From Lepisosteus oculatus (lineage: Eukaryota; Chordata; Actinopteri; Semionotiformes; Lepisosteidae), in assembly GCF_040954835.1 (NCBI RefSeq), contig NW_027167686.1, positions 75,001-139,000 on the forward strand: DNA of 64,000 bases, given 5' to 3'. Numbering within the stretch: position 1 is the stretch's first letter; every line of letters begins with the position of its first letter. A program made the translations under genes and the position numbers. The notes beneath the pieces were generated by a model, which saw nothing but the letters and a program-made list of their open reading frames with translations, had not been told where the DNA came from and made no database searches. Below are positions 35,921-46,991 of the stretch, piece by piece.

Positions 35921-36821
35921 TGAGGCTTTTAAACCTCTCAGGTTCCTCGGTAACAGGTTGCCGTCATGTATATGAACTATAGAAAAGCATCTGCCACAAC
36001 CCGTAAATTAGCACGCAAGTGCGGGCTAGTTAACACAGAACTGTATGGAGATAATCTCCAGCTCCGAGCTCAATTGCAATGAAAAAACATGCAGAACAGA
36101 ACTGGAGAGCAGCTGAATTTGTGCTCAGCAGGGTGGGGAGGACTCAGCATTGCTATTGTTCTAATTGGCATGAACTGCAGGGGATCTGAATCAGAACATG
36201 TCAGTTAGTTCGATCATTGCGTCAATATGTAGGCCACGTTAATACAGAATTATTACTTTGTCTGTCTCGTCTTTGTATATAGCTGAATGTCCCTGACAAT
36301 TTCATGTTAGTTTTTAAGAACGACATTGGTGCTAATATATACATATATAGCATATAAGGAACACGTAAAAGTTTAGTCCATGCTGAAAAGATAAGAAAAC
36401 CGCCACAACGTTTCATCTTGGAATAAATCTTTACTTGTTGTTTTGCAGCCTACCCATTCTGACCTAACTCCTCCCTTGAAATTGCCAAACAGATAAGGGT
36501 ACGTAACGGCTCATGCGATGCTCAGTTGCAATTCGTCCCAAAACAAACAAGAACAGCAGCTGAGGGTTTGAGTTTGAACATGCACTGTATTAAAGCAGCT
36601 TTTATTTCCATTGATAAATGCTATATATTCCTACAGAGATTCTCCAGGTGAGTAAGCGATTCCTGTTTCTGTTTCTATTTCTGTTTCATATATATATATA
36701 CAGTATATATACAGTATTGTACTATTATTATATAATTCGTTACACTGTGGCTGTGTTGTGTGTGTTAAGCTGCTGTTGCACTGCAATTTCCCTCACGGGA
36801 TCAATAAAGTATCTATCTATA

Positions 36822-37030
36822 AGAAGACATTACCAACAACGACCACAAGATGGAGATATTGTCTAGACATTACCAACAACGACCACAAGATGGAGATATT
36901 GTCCAAAGAGGCAAGAAGGGCAAAGCCGCGATAAGGTAAAATCATTTTTTGTAAGAGATTGGTGTCAGAATGCACATCCGTATCCCAAACAGAATCTCTA
37001 GTAAAATATGATCATTTGTGAAACAGGCAA
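36822..37030 (+). repeat. Dispersed repeat with a 40-bp tandem duplication, copy 1
   Basis: A 40-bp sequence containing GACATTACCAACAACGACCA is present twice in tandem, followed by about 120 bp ending in TGTGAAACAGGCAAATGA. The same arrangement recurs at 40,705-40,918, and the second part alone at about 41,850-41,945. Family unknown. Confidence 0.75.
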
Positions 37031-37116
37031 ATGAGTGTCTGCTACAATATGATTGCTACAGATGCAGCCATTCAAAATGTGCGGGCGATACTGCATTATT
37101 TTCCGGTACGCTGTAC

Positions 37117-37172
37117 GCAGTCTACCGCGAGTTACCGGTAAATACCGCGAGTTACCGGTAAATACCGCTAGC
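37117..37172 (+). repeat. Short tandem repeat of about 20 bp
   Basis: GCGAGTTACCGGTAAATACC is present twice in tandem, with a partial third at the left. Confidence 0.7.
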
Positions 37173-38590
37173 AAAATAATAGTATCCGGAATTTCCGCAA
37201 GGTGGAGCTAATAAAGCTCAACTTCTCATGTTTGAGCTGTAGCCATCAAAGTCTTTAATGAAGATATTACTAATAGTATTAATAATAAATGACCTTGGAC
37301 AAGCTGTAAACTCAAAGTATTGCCCTGGTCCACATTATTTTTTTCACTGACCTTCTTTGTAAAAGTAACACCACAGCATTTCGCAATCACGCATTTTTTT
37401 CCAATCATGCAAAGTACAGTAATTTTTGAGAATCGATTCACCATGCCTTTCACATGCTCATAAAAGAGATTGATTTAGGAACATAAACATATTACCGTAT
37501 GCAAACTGTACTGTATACAGTTTGTATATGTATATGTATATGTATATTTAATGTCTTAACTGTGCCCGTTTAAGTATTGAATATTTATATGGAATTTTAC
37601 CACTGAAGGGAAATCTTAGTGCCTGAGCATAAAAAGAATAGGAGCGTAATGCAACGCGTGTGAAGGCCATAAACGATATTAATTTTGGAACATAAACATA
37701 CAGTATATGGCTGGTCTCGGTACTTTAAAGAAAACATACACGAAACATGGTTTCATTATGACCAGAATCGGTCTTGAGATATTTTTAACTTGATTTACAG
37801 TATTTGAGAGGTATGTCTTGACACCGATACTACGTAAATACTCCTCACGTATATGTTTCTAGGTTTATATTATGCATTTCATACGGTCAAATTGCTTTTG
37901 AGCAACTGATAAGAAGCGCGAAACGGTATGCCCAGGGCGTTTTAGTTTTTGTTTTGTTTTAATGCAGTGCAGTGGATTGATTAGAGATATCAAGTACATA
38001 CAAGTCATTTTTTAAATGTTGTAGTTCGTCTTGTAAAAATGTTACGAGTACATCATCTGTCAACAATTACACAGGTCCTGTTTCCATATTGCGGTTTTTG
38101 GTTACGTAATACTATTTTCTAATTTCACGTTGTGAATATATGATTTGGGCAAACAGAGCCGCAAAGAAGTACATTATGGGTTGTTGTTGTTTTTTTGCAG
38201 TTTTATCTAAAATAAGCGATGCTTAAACCTTTGTCTGATTCTTGTGAAACTATCCACACGACAGTTACCTAGGAGTTGACTTCAGTGATGTCACTGATGG
38301 GATGTTTCTAAAAATCCATCCTCTGTAAAACATCTTCTCTAGTTGTTCTGCATATGTATTCGCTAATGAAGCTGTGTGTTCTGAGCCTGGTTCTCTACAT
38401 TTCTGTATGAACCAGCTTAGAGGGCTAAAGACAGCTTGTGTTTAAATTGAGTGTAAGGTAATTTATGCTTCTAAAGTCATGGTCAGCATTTATTATTGTA
38501 CTGTGCTGTAAACTTCTTCTGTGCCTAATTACATTATTTTATAGTCGATAATGTTTCTGTAGTGCTTTTTCAGCCCTCAGCATGTGACTG

Positions 38591-38660
38591 CGCTGGTGGT
38601 GCTGTGGGTTAGGTTCCTGACTCCTATGTCACATGGTCTGTGGTTGAATCTCATGGAACT
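38591..38660 (+). other. tRNA-like stretch, possibly a SINE head
   Basis: GCTGTGGGTTAGG resembles a D arm / box A and TGGTTGAATCTC resembles box B at the right distance, but the anticodon arm does not pair convincingly and no tRNA identity is clear. Probably a decayed tRNA-derived SINE head. Confidence 0.3.
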
Positions 38661-40699
38661 ATGACTTTAATTTTTAACAAACATTTCTTTGAAAAAATGA
38701 AACATTTCCCTTGGTCAGAGATTAAATAAAACCTCACTCGCATCAAAACAAATTTATATTTCTAAATATCACAACATGATCGAATTTACGTCTTTTTAAT
38801 AACAATGAATAGTCACCTATGCGTTACAAAATAAACATTTATATTGATTTGAATCGAGTTTTGATTTAAATCGTAAACGCGTGTTTAAAGGCGATATACT
38901 GTATAAAAGCGCTGATTCTTATGGAATGTGTTTGGCCGGGGATTCAAAAAAATTATTTTTTTTAATCGCGTATCTAAGGAAAATTGCAGTATAACTTTGT
39001 TCATGCACAAACAGTGGCATGTTACATTATAATTTGGGTGTCTCCTCTTGCCAGAAAGCTCTAAATTGGATTTTGAGTGCGGTTTTTGACTTTTTCTAAA
39101 TTGCAACCCATAAATAAAGCTGATACAGTTTAGACTTACTGTATTCTAAACTGTATTACAACATCACATTGGACAATGCAACGTAAATTGCAAAAATGCA
39201 CTTGGAATCTGTCCAAGCCCTACTACGAAAATTATTAAAACTGCGACACTTATCATTCATCTTTAAATAAACTTTATTTTATATAGCGTTTTAAGCGAAT
39301 AGGTAATTAGATTGCTCATAAACCTAATCGCTTTTTCTACATAAACACAGCGTGATTGCTCTCTGAAAATGCTTTTTTCTTTATATTTAGGCTCAGATTT
39401 CAACTATAGATTGTATTATTATAAACTTTCTTGGAAAAATGTCTTTTATGTAAACCATGTTTGCTATTAATTCATTTAGGGCTAAAATACGTTCATTGTC
39501 TTCCAATCGAGTCGAGTTGACATTGGAAGCTTGCCACGCCCGGACTGTTACACCAACGCATTAGCATGTTGAAGCGATTTCATTGAGGAGGCCATCTACT
39601 AGTTAACACTGTACTTCCTACTTTGAAAACACCTGTGAAATTGGTTTAATTCGTCACAGCCAGCACTCCGGCAGAGAGGGGGGTTGTACTCGTTAATGTC
39701 TGATGACATACAAGTGGAAAGATTACAGATTTTAATCGTTTTTTTTCTGAACCAGGGAAAATCTGATCATGTTTCTCTATAACAATAATAAAAAACTTTA
39801 TTTTAAATTATTTTACATATCCCGCTTGCACATCGCACGACTTTAATAAATCTATTCTTTATTAATACTAAATAAATAATACTAAAAATACTACAGCAAA
39901 GAGGTCACTTGATTTTTGGAATAATTCCAAATAGCACAATGATCCACTGGCATTCCTGAAGTCTGTTTAGTGCATAATCTTCCAAATACAATCACTAAGC
40001 AATTATAAGAATTATACCATCCTATTTCTTTGTGATGTCCTGTAAAAACTAAACCTATTTTTATAAGGCTTTTACTCAAAAGGTTTCCAAACACACAAAG
40101 CATTTGTGAAGTACTATAGTATTTCTAAAGGTTACTGGTACAACATCAATCATTAAAGCTTAACAATAAAGTTTAGATTGCTGACTATGGACTAACTACA
40201 TTAACTAACTGCAATGCAACATTATACATTTTACAAGAATATCTGGTTGAATTCTTGCATTTGTAGCCAATTTAATGCGAGAGAAATAAGCCAATTTAAT
40301 TATTTCACAAAAAATAATGTAATATAAAATGGATGTTTTTAACTTTATTGTAGTGTTTTAGAAACTAATATGTCTTCAAAAATGGTTGTTTTTCACTCCT
40401 AGGAATGAAAGCTGTTGTTATATGATGTTTATTTTCAAATTTGGAAAAATCAAAGGATTCTAGCTTTCTCCCCTTGCAGGCATCGGACACAGAGAACCTC
40501 ATGGTTTTCCTAAAAATCATTTTTTATGTTCCCTGGTGTTCCAAACTTAGTTTTAATTTGTTATTATGTTAAAAACAGGGTAATAAATTTCTAATTGGAC
40601 TATAAATAATGTCATATTGTCTGCTATAAAACTGATGTTTTCAACTCTATTGTAGAGATTCTAGAATCATCTAATAGAGAATTGAAATAAAAAAAGGGC

Positions 40700-40925
40700 A
40701 TAAGAAAACATTACCAACAACGACCACAAGATGGAGATATTGTCTAGACATTACCAACAACGACCACAAGATGGAGATATTGTCCAAAAAGGCAAGAAGG
40801 GCAAAGCCGCGATAAGGTAAAATCATTTTTTGAAAGAGATTGCTGTCAGAATGCACAACTGAATCCCAAACAGAATCTCTAGTCAAATATGATCATTTGT
40901 GAAACAGGCAAATGAGTCTCTCAGG
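40700..40925 (+). repeat. Dispersed repeat, copy 2
   Basis: Near-identical to 36,822-37,030, including the duplicated 40-bp block. Sequence after the repeat (about 40,920-41,010) is in turn similar to 41,945-42,040. Confidence 0.75.
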
Positions 40926-41254
40926 TGCCCATTGCTCATTTTCAGACACATTTATGCAATACTTTCACCATGCGTTGAGCAATAGGGATTAAAGATACCA
41001 GAGGTAAGGTTTAAAAGTGATTCTGAGGTGCAACACATCAGCAATACAGCTAGGCATCTGAAATGCGGGGTTTGAGAGCCCTTCAGGGAACACCGTACCC
41101 TAAAGGTACCAGAAGTCCAGTAGTATAAGCATTAAGTCACTGTCACCCCTGTTACAATGTGATTGCTACATATCTTCATTTCTTTGGTTTTTAAGGAGTA
41201 AGAGTGCAGGGGGTCTAAATCTGCGATCCAGTGTGTTGAAGTATTTCACAACAT

Positions 41255-41790
41255 TACCTGTAGCCCGTATGGAAATAAATACTAATTCTGATTATTGCCC
41301 TGGGCATGTACCAATAAATCACTGAGCATATATATATATATCACTGTGTTGAAGCTAGAGACCTGTATGTAATATTATGGTGCTAAAATGTCATTTTCAC
41401 ATATATTAATGTAATAAATGATTGCTTATGCTTTATAAACAAATCTAATTAAAATAAATGATTAAGTTTTGTATTTATCTTGTACCATAGAACATGATTT
41501 TCTTTGTATTTCAAGCCCACAAAGTGTCCAAATGACGCACTACATGATATAAGGAAGATTATCACATGCATATCGGTATTATCTTTCTTATGAAAATGCA
41601 TTCCTTTCATTACCTTTTACTTTTTAAAATGAACTCAAATTGTGTATAATGTAATAATTTAAGTAGAAGTGCTTCACTGCTCTATGCCGTCTGGAAATAA
41701 ATCCTCAGACTACTTACTGCCCTGGGCATGTACCAATAAATTACAGGAGCACATCTATATATCACTGCGTTGAAGCAGGAGACACACAAT
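41255..41790 (+). repeat. Two related segments about 430 bp apart
   Basis: GCCCTGGGCATGTACCAATA, an ATAT run and CACTG.GTTGAAGC occur at 41,296-41,355 and again at 41,719-41,775 in the same order, each preceded by GGAAATAAAT. Origin unknown. Confidence 0.6.
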
Positions 41791-42374
41791 CACTGCAAAC
41801 ACATCCTAAATACAGTGTTCTAGCACCTTTGACCTCATCCAGAACATATCATTTCTTGAAAGGGATTGCTGTCCGAATGCACATCTGAATCCCAAACAGA
41901 ATCTCTAGTAAAATACGATCATTTGTGAAACAGGCAAATGACTGTCTCAGGGGCCCATTCCTCATTCTCAAGACACATGTATGCAGTACGTACACCATGC
42001 ATTGAGCAATAGGGATTAAAGACACCACAGCTAAGGTTAGAAGTCATTCTGACTATATTCTAAAATATTGGACTCATATTCTTATGATGGCAGACATGAT
42101 GCTGCGTTTAAAACCGGGGTTAATGGACATATATGACTGTCAATTCTGTTTTGTTTTGGAGACTCTTGGCTGCCTATATGGTACACTGCAGCGTGAAGGA
42201 ATTATTTTCCAAAACTGTGTCAGCTCAAAAGTTGTAAGAGAACCTCTCCAGCTGCTTTAACTCTTCATTTTTGTCATTTAATTGTCTGTCGGCACTATGT
42301 GGCAGCGTTGCATGACAACCCCTCTCACCACGGAAAGGAACCTAACAGCTTTGGTAAGAGAGGAGAAAAGGACC

Positions 42375-42448
42375 TGGCCAGTAAGGGGCACGAACCCGTG
42401 ACTTTGGCGTTATTAGCACCATGCTCTAACCAACTGAGCTAACCGGCC
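42375..42448 (-). tRNA. tRNA-Ile-AAT: tRNA-Ile(AAT)
   Basis: The reverse complement is a 74-nt tRNA-Ile: GGCCGGTTAGCTCAGTTGG at the 5' end, anticodon loop CTAATAA (AAT), T loop TTCGTGC, ending GGCCA. The acceptor pairs throughout with one wobble; the T stem has one mismatch. A TTTT run lies about 10 nt downstream on the gene's strand. Its inverted duplicate is at 51,465. Confidence 0.88.
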
Positions 42449-42696
42449 TCACGACAGTGGCTCTCTCTGTGCTGCAAAAAATCGAACTCAGGGAATTTCT
42501 TTTGCCCTCCTTTGAATAGAAAGCCGTGTAATTCAGTGTACGGGCTTTCTCATGCAGTTTCATGGTTCTTGTAACCCAAATCCTACACTGGCCTGAAGTG
42601 CCCCCCATTTCACAGAATTTTTCAGCTGATTTAAAATGTACCTAAAGGAGAAGCATTATTGAAGACGATCAATTACCAAGAGCTTTTGTCAAAGGT

Positions 42697-42963
42697 TTTG
42701 GTGGTCATTTTTAATGACCACAGAGCGCTGTGACCTCGGTTTTACATCTCATCCAAAAGACAGCGCCCTTTTACAACACAGTGTCTCCGTCACTATGCTG
42801 GGGCATTGGGACCCGCACAGACCTCAGGGTGAGCGCCCCACCGCCGGCACCATTAACACCGCTTCCAGCTGGAAGCTTTGTTTTTCCCTGTAGCTCACCC
42901 TCATCCGGGTACTGACCTAGCTCACACCTGCTTAGCTTCAGTGGGTTTTCAGTTGCGAGTTGC
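42697..42963 (-). repeat. 5S-rRNA-derived SINE, minus strand
   Basis: On the minus strand a 5S-like head (GAAGCTAAGCAGG, then a diverged GGTCAGTACC block) is followed by the body typical of fish 5S SINEs (GCTGGAAG.GGTGTTAATG, GTGAC..AGACA, GGATGAGATGTAAAACCGAGG, TCTGTGGTCATTAAAAATGA). It is the inverted counterpart of 50,962-51,215. Confidence 0.75.
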
Positions 42964-43004
42964 AAGGGGATGCAAGTGATGGAGCAGCTCGCTGCAAAAG
43001 CCAC

Positions 43005-43075
43005 TGCATTGGCCGGGAATCAAAGCCGAGCCTCCCGCGTGGCAGGCGAGAATTCTACCACTGAACCACCAACGC
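43005..43075 (-). tRNA. tRNA-Gly-GCC: tRNA-Gly(GCC)
   Basis: The reverse complement is a 71-nt tRNA-Gly: GCGTTGGTGGTTCAGTGG, anticodon loop CTGCCAC (GCC), CCAATGC acceptor strand and A discriminator. The acceptor pairs completely with one wobble. The T arm has lost one pair and C56 is T, so box B is slightly weakened. TTTT follows about 8 nt downstream on the gene's strand. Confidence 0.85.
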
Positions 43076-43288
43076 TCAGAACCCGGGCCTTCAAAAAAGA
43101 CGCTTTTTTGGTGCTCTGTGCAAAAAGCGTCGACATCTGCTTCCAGCTGTAAAATGCCATTCGCGGACGCTGAAGAACTTATTTGCAAGGGAGCGGGTAC
43201 AAGCAATTTGGCATTTTAAAACCACCAGGAACACCGAACAGGCGCGCTTCTTTGCTTGCGCCGAAACACAACGACAGGAGGTGGACAA

Positions 43289-43311
43289 CGTAGTCGGCAG
43301 GATTCGAACCT
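43289..43311 (-). pseudogene. 3' end fragment of a tRNA-Ser gene
   Basis: CGTAGTCGGCAGGATTCGAA matches the 3' acceptor strand and T arm of the local Ser genes, then breaks off at a junction with sequence paralogous to 2,470 onward. A rearrangement scar. Confidence 0.7.
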
Positions 43312-43329
43312 CTTTCTGTCTATTATATA

Positions 43330-44034
43330 CTAAATGTTCTCTTGTCTGTCTCTTGTTTGTATAGAACTGAATGTCCCTGACAATGTACTGTTAGTTTTAA
43401 TTGAAGAACGGCATTTGTGTTCAAATATATCAGACAAGTTTACGTAACTGCTCATGCGACACTCAGTTGTAATTAGTCAAGAAATAAAGTCGAACAACAG
43501 CTGCGGGTTTGATTCTGAACGTATCAGATTGCAGCACCTTTTACTTCCATTGACAAATGATAGAGATTCGAAGAGAGATCCTTCAGACCAGCAAGCAAAC
43601 CCACGGCTATTTCGGTTTTCTATCTAGGCAACGTTGGTGTCTGCAATAGCATACATGAAAGCGTGATGCAATTTCTGTGGCTAAATTTGTTGCACGTCAT
43701 GCACAGTAAGAGTGTTTCTAACACCAAATAAAAAGTCAACAATTAGCGATCACGCCTTCTCCTCAGTTAACCCACTGAAACCCTTGCTGTTAACAGTTCT
43801 TTAATGCATGCTTTACGAGCACCTACATATTGTGTCGGTTCTTTCAGTTTTATTCATTAGGTTTTCAAAGGCATAAGTAGAACACCAGAGGTGCGAACGC
43901 AAGATGTGTGGTTATCTGAAGAACTCATTTCCATGGCAGCGGGGCCAAGCTATTTAGTGTTTTTATAGTACCAGGGAAGGAGAAGCGGCACTTCACCTTT
44001 GCCGCGCAGGCACAAGGAGACGTGCGGCAGACGC
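43330..44034. repeat. Spacer paralogous to 2,473-3,172
   Basis: Collinear with 2,473-3,172 with few differences. No gene recognised. Confidence 0.8.
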
Positions 44035-44116
44035 CGTAGTCGGCAAGATTTGAACCTGCATGGGGAGTCCCCAACGGATTTCGAGTCCATCGCCTTAACC
44101 ACTCGGCCACGACTAC
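44035..44116 (-). tRNA. tRNA-Ser-CGA: tRNA-Ser(CGA)
   Basis: The reverse complement is an 82-nt tRNA-Ser with GTAGTCG fully paired to CGACTAC, anticodon loop CTCGAAA (CGA), long variable arm, T arm GGTTCAAATCT with one G-T pair. It is the intact counterpart of the decayed gene at 3,173. Confidence 0.9.
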
Positions 44117-45485
44117 AGCGAGTTCACCATCGCCGCATTCCTCCTTTAATCTAACACGGAGTGCGACGTGGCTTTGGAAACCTTTTCAAAGTCGCTCTCC
44201 GTTAAAAAAAAATAATACCTTTGACAAAATACGTGCCGGCAGACAGACACGCCTCAGAGGGTTTAAGGCTGGCTTCATGTCGGAATGATAAAGTCTCCCC
44301 GTCCGGACATGAAAATGCCACTTTGTTACACACAAAAAAAGAATCAACAACAGAGAAATGCCCACAAGCATTTGAAAAGCCGCACCACGTCGCACTTGAA
44401 ATAGCTCTTACATTAGTGGTAGACGCAGGAATCGCATTTTTATTTACGCTCTTACCAACGCGATGGAAAGCAAAACAAAGCAAAGCAGAGCAAAACAAAA
44501 CGAACAAACGAAAACCCTGCACATAACGCCGTTACGTGCCCAAGTGGTATTGTACGTCATCCTAGCACTGCACCCCGGGTCGTACGGTACATGGGAACGA
44601 GCACACGCCACGAATCGTCTCGAATCACTCCCTACAGCTGTAAGGCGCCTTGAAGCGTGCACCCCCAACATTCTTCTTTGCGCATCTGTGAAAGGTAAAC
44701 TCTTGAGCAAACTCTGAACCAGCTCTAAGGAAACTAATCCGATTAGACGTAACTTTGACTCATCTTTTTACGCTCAGTGCTGGATTGCTCAAACTCCAGC
44801 TAGGGTTAGGGTTAGCATTACCACGCTACTTAGACACTTTGTTTACGCTCAGTGCTGGATTTTGGGAACTTCAGGACGAGTGGGAATTTTCTCCTATCTG
44901 TCCATTCTGTTTTGTTTTGGAGACTCTTGGCTGCCTATGTTGTACAGTGCAGCGTGAAGGAAACATTTTCCAAAACTGTGTCAGCTCAAGAGTTGTAAGA
45001 AAACCTCTCCAGCTGCTACAACTCTCTTCATTTTTGTCATTTAATGTGACACTCGATGTATAACTGGAGCCTCACATATGCAAATGGTGCGGCTCCAGTT
45101 CGACACCCAGTTCGACACCACTTTACAGTATATGACAAAAGCATGGCAAACTGTGCCGGACCAGCAGATAACTTCCGCTTATTTTGACTTCCCACTTGCA
45201 TTTGTGACACTTGATTTTGGCTCCACCTAAGAAACTCTTAAATCTTCTAACACTTTTCTCTTCTCCCGCAACACACTTGTCTGTCGGCACTATGTGGAAG
45301 CGTTGCATGACAACCCATCTCACCACGGAAAGGAACCTAACAGCTTTGGTAAGAGAGTAGAATTACCTGAAGAACTGCTTTCCATGGAAGCAGGACCAAG
45401 CGATGTAGCATTTTTATAGTACCAGGAAAGGAGAAGCGGCACTTCGCCTTTGCCACACAGGCACAAGGCGACGTGCAGCAGACGC
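44117..45485. repeat. tRNA-Ser flank and rearranged spacer
   Basis: 44,117-44,710 is the common Ser-gene 5' flank. 44,720-45,355 is an inverted copy of about 51,545-52,200. The rest repeats 3,050-3,170. Nothing recognisable as a gene; a two-copy TTAGGG motif at 44,803 is noted but too short to mean a telomere. Confidence 0.65.
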
Positions 45486-45567
45486 CGTAGTCAGCAGGAT
45501 TCGAACCTGAGCGGGGAGTCCTCAATGGATTTCAAGTCCATCGCCTTAACTACTCGGCCACAACTAC
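45486..45567 (-). tRNA. tRNA-Ser-TGA: tRNA-Ser(TGA), solitary copy
   Basis: 82-nt tRNA-Ser with anticodon loop CTTGAAA (TGA). The acceptor stem pairs with two G-T wobbles; one T-stem pair is lost; box B (GGTTCGAATCC) is perfect. It differs from the array TGA genes at several positions, and its flanks are closer to those of the Ser gene at 3,173. Confidence 0.82.
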
Positions 45568-46286
45568 AGTGAGCTCGCCGCCGCCGCATTCCTCCTCCGG
45601 AGTGCGAGGTGTCTGCGGAAACCTTTTTAAAGTCGCTCTCCGTTAAAAAAAAAATACCTTTCACAAGATACATGCCGGCAGACAGACACGCCTCAGAGGG
45701 TTTAAGGCTGGCTTCACGTTCAAATGATAAAGTCTCACCGTCCGGATGTCAAAATGCAACTTTGGCAGACAGAAAAAAAACATCAACAAACCACAAATGT
45801 GGACAAGGATTTTACAAGCTGCACCACACTGCACTTTCAAAAGCATTTACATTCGTGTTAGACGCAGGAATTGTCCTTGTTTTGCGCGCTTACGAACGCC
45901 ATACAAATAAAACAGGTCTACGGGTCTGAAACCTGCTCCACGGAAAACAGTTCTGTTGCGCTTTTGATCAAAGGGAGATTCTCTGTTCTTACTTTTTCAT
46001 GACATAACACCCAAAGGGGCTTCTTTGGAGCTGGATTCCAACCAGCATCCTAAAGTTTCTTGGTCGTATCCTTTACAGTCCTCTGTTCAGTCGACATGGA
46101 ACAGAAGGGGGCAGCTTTCCTCACACATACAGTGCAGTTCTGCATCAGACCTCTAACTCGTTTCCTTAGCTTGGATTTAAGCCACGAAGCAGGCTTCTAC
46201 TGTATAAACGTCTAGAGGAATCACAAACTATTTGAGAGGCCATCATCCCAGGGGGAACTGACAAAGTCTATCCCTAAACACCTAGC
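45568..46286. other. Ser-gene flank, then spacer without genes
   Basis: 45,568-45,905 is the common Ser 5' flank (compare 3,255-3,600). 45,906-46,286 is not seen elsewhere in the window and holds no recognisable gene. Confidence 0.6.
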
Positions 46287-46415
46287 GCAGTCTCTCGAGA
46301 GACTGTCAAAAATCGCTTTCTCCATTTGTGCTGCAAGTAAGTGAAAATGCGGTCTCAACCCAGAGCCACTTGGCAGCAGCGGCACGTAAATACTGTTACT
46401 GCCACTGCTCGATAC
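46287..46415 (-). pseudogene. U4 snRNA-like pseudogene
   Basis: On the minus strand the 3' part reads GATTTTTGACAGTCTC followed by a perfect closing stem GAGACTG, the Sm site and 3' stem-loop of U4. The 5' part contains GCAGTGGCAGTA as in U4. The middle is not recognisable. A diverged 3' box (GTTTAGGGATAGA) follows. Compare the better U4 gene at 58,350. A U4 5' scrap in the same context lies at about 311-345. Confidence 0.55.
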
Positions 46416-46530
46416 CGACGTTAGCCTACTATACCATGTTCAGCCACCGCTAGAAAATGTACAGCTCTAGTACTGGAGCAAACAGAAGGAGGGCCAACAT
46501 CTAACAGGCACACGTGTCAGACATAGAGAG

Positions 46531-46612
46531 CGCCGAGGATGGGATTCGAACCCATGCGTGCAGAGCACAATGGATTAGCAGTCCATCGCCTTAACCACTC
46601 GGCCACCTCGTC
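46531..46612 (-). tRNA. tRNA-Ser-GCT: tRNA-Ser(GCT)
   Basis: The reverse complement is an 82-nt tRNA-Ser(GCT): GACGAGGTGGCCGAGTGG start, anticodon loop CTGCTAA, long variable arm, GGTTCGAATCC. One acceptor mismatch (A2-G71). It is the intact relative of the decayed gene at 447 that carries GGT. Confidence 0.9.
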
Positions 46613-46991
46613 AATGAAACTGGGCTGTCCAGACACGGGTTGGCACGCTCCAGATGATCTTTTTCTTTTTTTTCCCTCGTACTCGAGGGTCCTTTTCCTG
46701 TTCCACATGCGATTTCAACATTTTCCTTGGGAGATGTCAAGCCAGCAAGCCACTGCTGTGGTTCAGTGGCCAGTGTGGAGTTCAGTGGCCCTGTTGTACA
46801 CAGAAAGCACATTGAGCTCCTTGGACATGAAAAGTTCCAGATAAAAGCCATTTGTCATCCTTTCTCTTGGTGTCGATGTTGCTATTGTATGTAAAGGTGG
46901 CAACTTGCTCAGCGAGCAGGCGGAGCACACACCGAATGCAGATGTGTCTGAGTGGTGTGTCCAAGTGGCTGCAAAAAAACAGTACTCCCGG

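Larger units (their letters stand above)
11354..36700. repeat. Tandem array of a 4.5-kb tRNA-cluster unit (5 full + 1 partial copy)
   Basis: The unit repeats head to tail with starts near 11,354, 15,838, 20,346, 24,855, 29,366 and 33,874; inner periods are 4,508-4,511 bp. Each full unit has the same order: tRNA-Asn (-), tRNA-Thr-like (-), tRNA-Arg(TCG) (+), 5' spacer, tRNA-Ser(TGA) (-), and a fragment of a 5S-derived SINE. Units differ by scattered single bases and short homopolymer changes. The first unit carries a deletion in tRNA-Asn and the last is cut off at about 36,700. This is the pattern expected from unequal crossing-over and gene conversion. Confidence 0.95.
33874..36700. repeat. 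tRNA unit 6 (partial edge copy)
   Basis: The left ~1.5 kb is nearly identical to unit 4. From about 35,460 on, single-base differences from all other units become much more frequent. The copy stops near 36,700 in a TA-rich stretch, before the Ser gene. A more diverged edge copy is what is expected when the end of an array escapes homogenisation. Confidence 0.9.
36701..42374. other. AT-rich spacer without recognisable genes
   Basis: Low-GC sequence with no long open frame that looks coding. It contains a retroposon-like tail (about 36,771-36,820: ATTTCCC, GGGATCAATAAAG, then CTAT repeats), a pair of dispersed repeats (36,822 and 40,700), a 20-bp tandem repeat (37,117), a tRNA-like stretch (38,591) and a second pair of related segments (41,255 and 41,680). 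I see nothing else. Confidence 0.6.

Noticed and set aside
41045-41100. Possible tRNA-like stretch with GGGTTTGAGAGCCC
   Set aside because: No matching D arm or acceptor stem could be found.
44803-44818. Telomere-like TTAGGG repeats (also reversed at about 52,112)
   Set aside because: Only about two copies; too short to be an interstitial telomere tract.
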